From NCBI GenBank assembly GCA_000963575.1, contig CP011077.1, positions 2,852,001 to 2,916,000 on the forward strand: a DNA stretch of 64,000 nt, in the 5' to 3' direction. The notes under the pieces were generated by a model. It was not told where the DNA came from, made no database searches, and was given only the letters and a program-made list of their open reading frames with translations. The translations under genes and the position numbers were made by a program. Each line of letters opens with the position of its first letter. The stretch's first letter is position 1. Of this stretch, positions 34,323 to 42,733 are shown piece after piece. Source of the DNA: Klebsiella michiganensis. Its GTDB lineage: Bacteria > Pseudomonadota > Gammaproteobacteria > Enterobacterales > Enterobacteriaceae.

Positions 34323-34718
34323 TTACTGAACATAGTTAACAATAACCTGATTACTGCGCACCCGCAGCGGTGGGTACATCGCCCCGCCGCCCGGCACTTC
34401 CCAAACAAAGCGCAATGGCTGATTTGCATCGGTGTTAGTCAGCCCGCGCGTGGTGCCATTTTCACCTTCAAGCGGGGTACAATTCGTGGGCGAACAAAGT
34501 TTCACCGCCAGCCCCGCAGGCGTGGGGCCATCCAGCACATAGGTCCAGGCAATCAGCGTCATTCTGCCGCTGACGGGCTGCATCGGTTTCAACGGGCGGG
34601 ACGAGGCAGACACCCCCCGATTGCTCAGGGTCACGCCGATGCCGCTGTCCTGCCAGGAGCCCTCACCTAACGCCAGCGCACCAAACGGCACCAGCAACAT
34701 CAAAAGTAATGCTTTCAT
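34323..34718 (-). CDS. flhE: flagellar protein FlhE
   Basis: A 131-aa exported protein (signal peptide to about residue 17, ALA-LGEGSW) with two cysteines (KLCSPTNCTP) that can form a disulfide. FlhE is periplasmic and limits proton leak through the flagellar export gate in Salmonella. It begins immediately before the flhA stop codon and is the last gene of flhBAE. Confidence 0.95.
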   Translation of the reverse strand: MKALLLMLLVPFGALALGEGSWQDSGIGVTLSNRGVSASSRPLKPMQPVSGRMTLIAWTYVLDGPTPAGLAVKLCSPTNCTPLEGENGTTRGLTNTDANQPLRFVWEVPGGGAMYPPLRVRSNQVIVNYVQ

Positions 34719-36797
34719 TTATTTCGCTCCGATCGTCGCCGTCATGCGGATGTTGCGGTTGTCAGACAGCTCCAGGCTCGAGAGCACCACCAGCTGCGGT
34801 AACGTTCTGCGTAAGAAACGGGCCAGCAGAGGGCGCAGAGCGTGGTTCACCAACAGCACCGGCGGCGCGCCCAGCATCTCCTGGCGCTGCAAGGCATCCT
34901 GAGTCTGTTCCAGCAGGCGGTCGGCCAGTCCCGGCTCGAGGCCGCCCCCGCCCTGCAGAGCCTGCAGCAGCAGACGTTCCAGGGACGCATCCAGCCCAAT
35001 AACCTGCACTTCGCCGGTGCCAGGGAACCATTGCTGCGTGATGGCCCTGCCCAGCGCCACGCGAACCACGGCGGTCAGCTCATGCGGATCGCTCTGAATA
35101 GGTGCATGTTCCGCCAGCGTTTCCAGAATGGTACGCATATCGCGGATCGGCACCTTCTCTTCAAGCAGGTTTTGCAGCACTTTATGCAGCGTCGTCAGCG
35201 TCACCACCGCCGGGATGAGATCTTCGGTCAGCTTAGGCATTTCCTGCGTCACGCGATCCAGCAGCTGCTGCGCTTCCTGGCGGCCAAACAGCTCTGGTGC
35301 AAACTGCCCGATAAGGTGGTTCAGGTGCGTTGCCACCACGGTACTCGCTTCAACCACGGTGAAGCCCTGAATCTGCGCCTGCTCTTTCAGGGCGCTTTCA
35401 ATCCAGATGGCGGCAAGACCAAAGGCCGGATCAATGGTCGCCTCGCCCGGCAATGTCCCTGCGGCCGTGCCGGGGTTAATCGCCAGCCAGCGGCCAGGGT
35501 AGGCATCGCCGCTCCCAATTTCTACGCCCTTCATCAGGATCCGGTAACGCGCCGGGGGCAGATCCATATTGTCGCGGATATGCACCACCGGCGGCAGGAA
35601 CCCCATTTCCTGAGCGAATTTTTTACGAATACTGCGAATACGTCCGAGCAGCTCGCCGTCCTGCTGGAAATCCACCATCGGAATCAGGCGATAGCCCACT
35701 TCCATGCCCAGCGGATCTTCCAGCTGCACATCATTCCAGGTGGCCTCCACGGCCTGGGTATTTTCCGGCATTTTCACCGGCTGAGGCGCTTCTGGCGCGG
35801 CCATCTGGCGGCCACGCATCCACCAGGCTAAGCCCAGTAATGCGGCGGTAAACAGCAGGAAAACAAAGTTTGGCATGCCCGGCACCATCCCGAGCAGCCC
35901 GAGTACGCCAGCGGCCAACAGCATCACGCGTGGGTTATTGAACAGCTGGGTCACCATCTGTTCGCCGACGTCCTGATCGGTCGCTACGCGGGTAACGATC
36001 ACGCCCGCAGCGGTGGAAATCACCAGCGCCGGGATCTGAGCCACCAGGCCGTCACCGATGGTTAGCAAGGTATAGCTTTGCGCCGCCGCACCCATCGCCA
36101 TATCGTGCTGGATAACGCCGACCATCAGGCCGCCCACCACGTTAATCACCATGATGATAAGCCCGGCCACGGCATCGCCGCGAACAAACTTACTTGCCCC
36201 GTCCATTGAACCGTAAAAGTCAGCTTCCTGGGTCACCTCAGAGCGGCGCTTTTTCGCTTCCTCTTCACCAATGATCCCGGCGTTCAGGTCGGCATCGATT
36301 GCCATCTGTTTACCCGGCATCCCGTCCAGCACAAAACGCGCGCCCACTTCGGCGATACGCCCTGCCCCTTTGGTGATAACCATAAAGTTGATGATAACGA
36401 GGATGATAAACACCACGATACCGATGGCGAAGTTACCGCCCACCAGGAAGTGGCCAAATGCTTCAACCACTTTACCCGCCGCCGCGGCACCGGTATGTCC
36501 TTCCAGCAGGATGATACGTGTAGAAGCGACGTTCAGCGCGAGGCGCAGCAAGGTCGTAAACAGCAGAATGGTTGGAAAAGCCGCGAAGTCCAGCGTGCGT
36601 TGGGTGAACATAGCCACCAGCAACACCATGATCGACAGCGCGATGTTAAAGGTAAACAGCAGGTCGAGGACAAACGGCGGCAGCGGCAGCACCATCATCG
36701 ACAGAATCAGCAGGATCAGTACCGGTCCCGCAAGAATTTGCCATTGCCCAGATTTCATGTTGCCCGGCAGGCGCAACATCGCAGCCAGATTAGCCAT
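34719..36797 (-). CDS. flhA: flagellar export gate protein FlhA
   Basis: FlhA forms the nonameric export gate of the flagellar type III apparatus. The 692-aa product equals E. coli FlhA: eight N-terminal membrane helices (to about residue 330), the conserved FHIPEP region (RFVLDGMPGKQMAIDADLNAG), a linker, and a C-terminal cytoplasmic domain (YRLIPMVDF, HIRDNMDLPPARY, TTLHKVLQNLLEE). The start MANLAAM at 36797 is chosen by family and overlaps flhB by 8 bp. Confidence 0.98.
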   Translation of the reverse strand: MANLAAMLRLPGNMKSGQWQILAGPVLILLILSMMVLPLPPFVLDLLFTFNIALSIMVLLVAMFTQRTLDFAAFPTILLFTTLLRLALNVASTRIILLEGHTGAAAAGKVVEAFGHFLVGGNFAIGIVVFIILVIINFMVITKGAGRIAEVGARFVLDGMPGKQMAIDADLNAGIIGEEEAKKRRSEVTQEADFYGSMDGASKFVRGDAVAGLIIMVINVVGGLMVGVIQHDMAMGAAAQSYTLLTIGDGLVAQIPALVISTAAGVIVTRVATDQDVGEQMVTQLFNNPRVMLLAAGVLGLLGMVPGMPNFVFLLFTAALLGLAWWMRGRQMAAPEAPQPVKMPENTQAVEATWNDVQLEDPLGMEVGYRLIPMVDFQQDGELLGRIRSIRKKFAQEMGFLPPVVHIRDNMDLPPARYRILMKGVEIGSGDAYPGRWLAINPGTAAGTLPGEATIDPAFGLAAIWIESALKEQAQIQGFTVVEASTVVATHLNHLIGQFAPELFGRQEAQQLLDRVTQEMPKLTEDLIPAVVTLTTLHKVLQNLLEEKVPIRDMRTILETLAEHAPIQSDPHELTAVVRVALGRAITQQWFPGTGEVQVIGLDASLERLLLQALQGGGGLEPGLADRLLEQTQDALQRQEMLGAPPVLLVNHALRPLLARFLRRTLPQLVVLSSLELSDNRNIRMTATIGAK

Positions 36798-37941
36798 CGG
36801 AGTCCTTCTCGTTTGCAAAGTCCAGCGCCTCAGGCACCGGCAGATTTTCAGGTTTCTTAGGAATTAAGCCGCCCGCCACGCGCCAGCGGCGCAGCTGCCA
36901 GACCCAGGCCAGCACTTCCGCCACGGCAGAATAAAGCTGGCCGGGGATCTGCTGCCCAATTTCTGCATGGCGGTACAGCGCGCGCGCCAGCGGAGGGGCT
37001 TCCAGCATCGGGATGCGGTTTTCATTACCAATTTCTTTAATGCGCTGAGCGATAAGTCCGGCTCCTTTAGCCAGGACTTTGGGCGCGCTCATTTTGTTTT
37101 CGTCGTACTGCAGAGCCACCGCATAGTGGGTCGGGTTCGTAACGATAACATCTGCTTTTGGCACATCGGCCATCATGCGACGGCGGGCAATCGCTCTCTG
37201 CTGCTGACGAATACGCCCTTTAATGTGCGGGTCGCCCTCGTTCTGTTTGTACTCGTCCCGAATATCCTGACGGGTCATGCGTAACTTTTTAATGTGGCTG
37301 TAGATCTGGAAGAAGACGTCAAATCCCACCATAGGAATGAGGCCCAGAATCACCAGCAGAGCGCAAAGCGCCACCATGTTTAGTGCACTGGCAAGCGCGG
37401 TCACCGGAGACTCACTCATCAAGCGCATCATCGCCGGCCAGTTGTGCCACAAATACCAGGCGGCCACGCAGCCCACCAGAACCGCTTTCAGCAGCGCTTT
37501 GAGCAACTCCGCCGCTGTCTGCATGGAAAACATCCGCTTAATGCCGGCAATCGGGTTAAGTTTGCCGAGGTTAAACTTGATGGATTTCGCGCTGAAGTTC
37601 ACGCCCCCCAGCAGCATCGGCGCAGCTATTGCGACAATGACCAGGCCTGAGATCAGCGGCAGCAGGGCCATCACGGCAAGCTTAATCAAATGGCTAATCT
37701 GATTCACAATCAGGCTGGGATCGTTGATGATTTTATGGTCAAAGTGCAGGCCATCAGACAGCATCGCGCCGAGCATCTTGCCCAGCGACGCGCCTCCCAT
37801 CCAGATAATGCACAGCCCCACCAGCAGCATCAGCAGGGAAGTCAGTTCTCGGGAACGCGGGATCTGCCCCTCTTCACGCGCCTTTTCTAGTCGGTGGGCC
37901 GTGGGGGCTTCTGTTTTTTCCTGATCGCTATCTTCAGACAC
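36790..37941 (-). CDS. flhB: flagellar export switch protein FlhB
   Basis: FlhB controls substrate switching in flagellar export. The 383-aa product has four membrane helices, then a cytoplasmic domain with the self-cleavage site NPTH (VTNPTHYAVAL, near residue 269) and the KEIGNENRIPMLEAPPLARALY block. Length is one residue above E. coli FlhB. First gene of flhBAE; it lies 206 bp upstream-adjacent to cheZ on the same strand with a hairpin between. Confidence 0.98.
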   Translation of the reverse strand: MSEDSDQEKTEAPTAHRLEKAREEGQIPRSRELTSLLMLLVGLCIIWMGGASLGKMLGAMLSDGLHFDHKIINDPSLIVNQISHLIKLAVMALLPLISGLVIVAIAAPMLLGGVNFSAKSIKFNLGKLNPIAGIKRMFSMQTAAELLKALLKAVLVGCVAAWYLWHNWPAMMRLMSESPVTALASALNMVALCALLVILGLIPMVGFDVFFQIYSHIKKLRMTRQDIRDEYKQNEGDPHIKGRIRQQQRAIARRRMMADVPKADVIVTNPTHYAVALQYDENKMSAPKVLAKGAGLIAQRIKEIGNENRIPMLEAPPLARALYRHAEIGQQIPGQLYSAVAEVLAWVWQLRRWRVAGGLIPKKPENLPVPEALDFANEKDSDG

Positions 37942-38043
37942 CGCAACAATCTCGTGGCCGCATTTTCAAGGACAGCATGACAGAGCACGGTTGGGCTAAT
38001 AGAGGAATTACAAACGTTTTTGTACGTTTATTTTGACGTTAAG

Positions 38044-38079
38044 CGGCGGCCTCCCCCACGCACGCGAGAGCGGCCGCCG
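38044..38079 (-). terminator. hairpin after cheZ
   Basis: An 8-bp GC stem CGGCGGCC/GGCCGCCG (38044-38051 with 38072-38079) directly follows the cheZ stop. No clear U-run follows on the minus strand, so it may be a weak or factor-assisted terminator or an mRNA-stabilising structure. Confidence 0.45.
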
Positions 38080-38084
38080 GTATG

Positions 38085-38735
38085 TTAAAACCCTAAGCTG
38101 TCCAGCAAATCATCAACCTGATCCTGGCTTGCCACCACGCCGGCGGCGGTAGCATCAAGCTGTGGGCCATTCAGCAAGCCTTCGTTCACGCGCCTGGCGC
38201 GCGCGTCCGGCTCTGGCATATTTTCCAGCAGCACCATCAACAGCTGGCGTTCGATCTCCTGGATAACGTCCATCATGCGCTTGATAACCTGACCGGTAAG
38301 GTCCTGGAAATCCTGTGCCATCATGATTTCCAGCAGCTGTGCGTTAGTGAAGCTGGTGTGCTCCGGGACGCCTGACAGGTAGCTGCGGGTATCGGTCACC
38401 AGTTCGCGCGCATCTTTCAGCTCGATCGGGTTTTCAAACCATGCATCCCAGCGGCCACTCAGCGCTTTGGCTTCACTTTCCAGCTGGTTCTGGTGGGGCT
38501 GAGACAGCTCCACGCAGTTCAACGCGCGCTCTGCCGCCTGCGCGGTCATTTGCACGACATAGTCCAGGCGATCGCGGGCGTCAGGAATGGCTTCAGCCGC
38601 CTCAGCAATGGCCTGGTCGAGCCCCAGTTCACGCAGGCTGTCGCGCAGCATGCGGGTCAGGCTACCGATACGTGCAATGATATCGGTCGGTGAATGCTCG
38701 TGTATCTCTGTTGCCGGGTTTGTTGATGAGTGCAT
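38085..38735 (-). CDS. cheZ: CheY-P phosphatase CheZ
   Basis: CheZ dephosphorylates CheY-P. The 216-aa protein (E. coli 214) contains the long helical hairpin with the catalytic glutamine (AQDFQDLTGQVIKRMM) and a C-terminal CheY-binding peptide (QDQVDDLLDSLGF). Start MHSSTN at 38735 has AAGGAGG upstream; the frame is open 38 codons further but without conservation. Last gene of the tar-tap-cheRBYZ operon. Confidence 0.97.
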   Translation of the reverse strand: MHSSTNPATEIHEHSPTDIIARIGSLTRMLRDSLRELGLDQAIAEAAEAIPDARDRLDYVVQMTAQAAERALNCVELSQPHQNQLESEAKALSGRWDAWFENPIELKDARELVTDTRSYLSGVPEHTSFTNAQLLEIMMAQDFQDLTGQVIKRMMDVIQEIERQLLMVLLENMPEPDARARRVNEGLLNGPQLDATAAGVVASQDQVDDLLDSLGF

Positions 38736-38745
38736 TTGCGCCTCC

Positions 38746-39135
38746 TTACATGCCGAGCTTTTCGAAAATTTTGCCCAGTTTCTCTTCCAGTGTTGCCGCC
38801 GTGAATGGCTTAACGACGTAGCCGCTTGCCCCGGCCTGTGCGGCTGCAATAATGTTTTCTTTCTTGGCTTCCGCCGTAACCATCAGCACCGGCATCGCTG
38901 ACATCGCGCCGTCGGCACGAATCGTTTTCAGCAGTTCCAGGCCGTCCATGTTCGGCATGTTCCAGTCAGAGATCACAAAGCCAAAACCACCGGCCTGCAG
39001 TTTGTTCAGCGCATCTACGCCGTCTTCCGCTTCTTCAACGTTATTAAAACCCAGCTCTTTAAGCAGGTTACGCACGATACGGCGCATGGTTGAAAAGTTG
39101 TCTACGACCAGAAACTTGAGTTCTTTGTCCGCCAT
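38746..39135 (-). CDS. cheY: chemotaxis response regulator CheY with Asn at position 13
   Basis: CheY carries the phosphoryl signal from CheA to the flagellar switch. The 129-aa product is nearly identical to E. coli CheY, with the phospho-acceptor Asp57 (SDWNMPNMDG), Thr87 (VTAEAKKENI) and Lys109 (YVVKPF). One change stands out: the acidic pair Asp12-Asp13 reads Asp12-Asn13 (VVDNFSTMRR; codon AAC). Asp13 is a Mg2+ ligand in the active site and changes there alter signalling in E. coli. The gene is intact and in its normal operon, so this CheY may have changed phosphorylation behaviour. A sequencing error is possible but would need one precise base. Confidence 0.97.
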   Translation of the reverse strand: MADKELKFLVVDNFSTMRRIVRNLLKELGFNNVEEAEDGVDALNKLQAGGFGFVISDWNMPNMDGLELLKTIRADGAMSAMPVLMVTAEAKKENIIAAAQAGASGYVVKPFTAATLEEKLGKIFEKLGM

Positions 39136-39154
39136 AAAATCCGGGCTCCTTCAG

Positions 39155-40204
39155 TTAAATACGTATTGCCTGTCCGGCTCTAATTTTCGCCAGCATCTGC
39201 TGGCTAACCTGGCTTAAATCGACCACTTCGCTGACGCCACCAGAATTGATGGCCTCACGCGGCATGCCGAACACCACACAACTTGCTTCGTTTTGGGCGA
39301 TGGTCCACGCCCCTGCCTGGTGCATCGCCAGCATCCCGGCGGCACCGTCATTACCCATCCCGGTGAGGATCACGCCCACGGCGTTACGCCCCGCGTGTTT
39401 CGCCACCGAATGGAACAGCACATCCACGGCCGGGCGATGCCGGTTCACGGGTGGGCCGTCATGTAATTTGATTTGATAGTTTGCGCCGCTGCGCGCCAGC
39501 TCCATGTGCTTATCCCCCGGGGCGATATAGGCATGCCCCGGCAGCACGCGCTCGCCGTCTTCGGCCTCTTTCACGCTGATCTGGCACAGCTTATTCAGCC
39601 GCTCGGCGAACGAACGAGTGAAGCCCGGCGGCATATGCTGGGTAATCAACAGCGCCGGGCTGGACAGCGGCAGCGGCTGCAGCACATGTCGAATCGCTTC
39701 GGTGCCACCGGTTGACGCCCCAATCGCAATCAATTTTTCCGAACTCAGCAGCGGCCCGGCCTTCAGGGTCGCAGGCACGGCGGTTGGCGCATGTGCGGCA
39801 ATCTTCGCCCTGGCAGCGGTACGCACTTTTTCAGCAATCATTTCGCTGTAGGCCAGCATCCCTTCGCGGATGCCGAGCTGCGGCTTGGTCACAAAGTCGA
39901 TGGCGCCCAATTCCAGCGCCCGCAGTGTCACCTCAGACCCTTTTCCAGTCAGCGAAGAAACCATCACCACCGGCATAGGCCGCAGGCGCATCAGCTTCTC
40001 CAGGAAGTCGAGGCCGTCCATACGGGGCATTTCGACATCCAGCGTTAATACATCCGGATTGAACTTTTTAATCAGATCGCGCGCCACCAGCGGGTCCGGT
40101 GCGGTAGCAACCATTTCCATATCGCTATGACTGTTGATAATTTCCGTCATTATCTGCCGCATCAGCGCAGAGTCATCGACCGATAAGACACGTATTTTCG
40201 TCAT
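39155..40204 (-). CDS. cheB: chemoreceptor methylesterase CheB
   Basis: CheB removes methyl groups from (and deamidates) chemoreceptors after phosphorylation by CheA. The 349-aa protein has an N-terminal receiver domain (SVDDSALMRQ, phospho-Asp in LTLDVEMPRMDG) and a C-terminal esterase domain with the catalytic Ser (GASTGGTEA), His (TQHMPPGF) and Asp (LTGMGNDGAAG). The start overlaps the cheR stop by 4 bp. Confidence 0.98.
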   Translation of the reverse strand: MTKIRVLSVDDSALMRQIMTEIINSHSDMEMVATAPDPLVARDLIKKFNPDVLTLDVEMPRMDGLDFLEKLMRLRPMPVVMVSSLTGKGSEVTLRALELGAIDFVTKPQLGIREGMLAYSEMIAEKVRTAARAKIAAHAPTAVPATLKAGPLLSSEKLIAIGASTGGTEAIRHVLQPLPLSSPALLITQHMPPGFTRSFAERLNKLCQISVKEAEDGERVLPGHAYIAPGDKHMELARSGANYQIKLHDGPPVNRHRPAVDVLFHSVAKHAGRNAVGVILTGMGNDGAAGMLAMHQAGAWTIAQNEASCVVFGMPREAINSGGVSEVVDLSQVSQQMLAKIRAGQAIRI

Positions 40205-41067
40205 GTTCTTTCCTTACTCAGGCCATAGACCGTCTGGCCACGCAGCCAGAAGTCACGGCTGAGGTTACTGAAGTTCTCCGAATGCCCGGCAAACAGCAAA
40301 CCACCGGGTTTCAGCAGCGGAACAAAGCGCTGCAAAATCGCCTGCTGTGTGGGTTTATCAAAATAAATCATCACATTGCGGCAAAAAATGGCGTCAAATG
40401 GCCCTGGCACCGGCGCCTGCTTGTCCAGCAGGTTAATCGGCGCAAAATCAATATGATTCGACAGTTCGCTCCGCACCCGGACAAGCCCCTCATGCGGCCC
40501 TGTGCCTCGCATGAAATAGCGCTGCATCTGTACCGGCGAAAGCGTTTTCAGCTCCTCCTGGCGATAAACGCCGCTCTGGGCTTTCTCCAGCACCTGCGTG
40601 TCGATATCGCTGGCAAAAACCTTCCAGCGACCAGCCCCGCCCCCCAGCACATCCGCCAGAGTAATGGCGATGGAATACGGCTCCTCTCCGGTCGAAGCCG
40701 CTGCGCTCCAGACTTTATAATCTCCGGCGCGCTTACGGGCGTGTTCCGCAAGGATTGGGAAATGATGTCCTTCGCGAAAAAAAGCGGTCAGGTTAGTGGT
40801 CAGCGAGTTGATAAAAGCCTGCCATTCGGCGCTGCTGGAATTAGCCTCCAGCATGCCTAAATAGCGGCCAAAATCATCCAGACCCAGCAGACGCAGGCGA
40901 CGAACCAGGCGGTTATACACCATGTCCCGTTTATGGTCGGCCAGCACAATACCCGCGCGCTGATAGATCAACTGGCATATCCGGCGAAAATGCGCGTCGG
41001 ACAGCGGCAGACGCTGTGTCATCTGTAGCATTAATGACTGTTGCCCGGTGGGCGTCGATGATGTCAT
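40201..41067 (-). CDS. cheR: chemoreceptor methyltransferase CheR
   Basis: CheR methylates glutamates of chemoreceptors using SAM. The 288-aa protein has the N-terminal helical domain, the SAM-binding domain (VWSAAASTGEEPYSIA) and the C-terminal CRNVMIYF block; E. coli CheR has 286 aa. It binds the C-terminal NWETF pentapeptide, which Tar here carries. It lies between tap and cheB. Confidence 0.97.
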   Translation of the reverse strand: MTSSTPTGQQSLMLQMTQRLPLSDAHFRRICQLIYQRAGIVLADHKRDMVYNRLVRRLRLLGLDDFGRYLGMLEANSSSAEWQAFINSLTTNLTAFFREGHHFPILAEHARKRAGDYKVWSAAASTGEEPYSIAITLADVLGGGAGRWKVFASDIDTQVLEKAQSGVYRQEELKTLSPVQMQRYFMRGTGPHEGLVRVRSELSNHIDFAPINLLDKQAPVPGPFDAIFCRNVMIYFDKPTQQAILQRFVPLLKPGGLLFAGHSENFSNLSRDFWLRGQTVYGLSKERT

Positions 41068-41086
41068 AGCGCCTTCTTCATTCCAT

Positions 41087-42691
41087 TCAAGATGTTACCC
41101 ATTCCCCTGTGGCGACGAACTCGCTGGCGACAGGATCAGCATCGGTGCCGCTCAGGTTAAATACCGCCACCACGCCGGAAAGATATTCGGCCTGGCCCGC
41201 CAGCGCGTCGGTGGCGCTGGCGGCTTCTTCAACCAGCGCGGCGTTTTGCTGCGTGACCTGATCCATCTGGCTGACCGCCTGGGCGACCTGCTCAATCCCA
41301 CGGCGCTGTTCATCTGACGCCGAGGCAATTTCGCCCATAATGTCGTTAACCTGCGTGACCGAACGGACAATTTCAGCCATCGTTGTCGCCGCCGTATCTA
41401 CAAGCTTTGACCCCTGTTGCACACGGTCAACGGACTCTTCAATTAAGACTTTGATCTCTTTGGCCGCCTGCGCGCTGCGGCTGGCCAGGTTGCGAACTTC
41501 CCCTGCAACCACCGCAAAGCCGCGGCCCTGCTCCCCGGCTCGCGCCGCTTCTACCGCTGCATTCAGGGCGAGGATATTAGTCTGGAACGCAATACCGTCG
41601 ATCACGCTGGTAATATCGCTAATTTTCTGCGAACTGCCCGCGATGTCGCGCATGGTATTTGCCACGTTCGCGGCCTGCTGACCGCCCTGCTTCGCGGTGT
41701 CAGCCGCGCTGCGGGAAAGCTGTGCCGCCTGGCGGGCGTTATCGGCGTTCTGCCCTACCGTGGCCGTGAGTTGCTCCATGCTTGCCGCCGTTTCGGCCAG
41801 TGAAGCCGCCTGCTGTTCGGTGCGCGCAGACAGGTCGCTATTGCCTGCGGCAATCTCACCGATACCGGCGTGCATTGAGCGGGTACCGCTGCGTACCTGA
41901 CTGACCGTCTCCTTTAACGCCGTTTGCATGTTTTTCAGGCTGGCGAATATCTCCGAGATCTCATTGCGCCCGAAGACCGAAATGGGCTTCGCCAGGTCGC
42001 CGGCGGCGATGCTGTCAAAGTGGCTACGCACAATGGCCAGCGGCTGAACAATCATCTTGCGCGACCAGGCCAGGGAACCGAGTAACAGCACGACGGCGAT
42101 AATTGTCACCACGGTGAAAATCACCGCAGAGATATGGTAATTTTTCTGACTGTCGCCGCTGGCCTCCAGCACAATCTGATTGATGCTCTGCTGCCAGGCA
42201 TTGAAGTTCGCATCAAAAACGCCCTGCGATTTTTGTACCGGCGCGCTCATAAAGTCAGACAGCTGGTTGTTCTCAAGCCACGTAGCCTGGTGCTGGAGAT
42301 CGTCCCGAAACGCCGCATAGCTCTCTTTCGTCGACGCCAGCATTTTCTCGGCCTCGCCCTCTTTCTGCGGGATCTCGAGGAACTGATTAAACAGCATATC
42401 CGCCTGCTTCAGGCTGCTGCGGGCATCCGCCATCAGACGCTTGATATCGTCCGGCGGATAGCTGAGCGCCGTCAGCGTGCCAGCCCGGTTTAAGGCGTTG
42501 CTGGCCTGCAGTAATGCGGCCCGGCTTTGCGTTAACGCATCGCGCTGCTGGTTGCTAACCTCGACCCTTTTTAGGTTCTGGAAATCGTCACGAAAAGCCC
42601 AGAAAGACAAACCATTACTGCCAATCTGCAATACGCCGCAGACAATCAAAATCAGGAAAAGCGTGGTCGAGATCCGGATACGGTTTAACAT
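41087..42691 (-). CDS. tap: methyl-accepting chemotaxis protein Tap
   Basis: Tap senses dipeptides (through DppA) and pyrimidines in E. coli. The 534-aa protein starts MLNRIRISTTLFLILIVCG and matches E. coli Tap in its periplasmic domain (ATWLENNQLSDFMSAPVQ). It has two membrane helices, a HAMP domain and the signalling hairpin with the methyl-accepting and EAARAGEQGRGFAVVAGEVR segments. It ends WVTS without NWETF, as Tap does, so it relies on Tar for efficient CheR docking. The ATG at 42691 is taken rather than the TTG one codon before. Confidence 0.94.
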   Translation of the reverse strand: MLNRIRISTTLFLILIVCGVLQIGSNGLSFWAFRDDFQNLKRVEVSNQQRDALTQSRAALLQASNALNRAGTLTALSYPPDDIKRLMADARSSLKQADMLFNQFLEIPQKEGEAEKMLASTKESYAAFRDDLQHQATWLENNQLSDFMSAPVQKSQGVFDANFNAWQQSINQIVLEASGDSQKNYHISAVIFTVVTIIAVVLLLGSLAWSRKMIVQPLAIVRSHFDSIAAGDLAKPISVFGRNEISEIFASLKNMQTALKETVSQVRSGTRSMHAGIGEIAAGNSDLSARTEQQAASLAETAASMEQLTATVGQNADNARQAAQLSRSAADTAKQGGQQAANVANTMRDIAGSSQKISDITSVIDGIAFQTNILALNAAVEAARAGEQGRGFAVVAGEVRNLASRSAQAAKEIKVLIEESVDRVQQGSKLVDTAATTMAEIVRSVTQVNDIMGEIASASDEQRRGIEQVAQAVSQMDQVTQQNAALVEEAASATDALAGQAEYLSGVVAVFNLSGTDADPVASEFVATGEWVTS

Positions 42692-42733
42692 CAAAGCTTC
42701 CCTCTACCGGCCTGCAGGCCGGTATTCATCTGT

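Noticed and set aside
34842..35831. 329-codon open frame antisense to flhA
   Set aside because: Same reason: mirror of a highly biased coding sequence, His/Gln-rich low-complexity product, no start signals.
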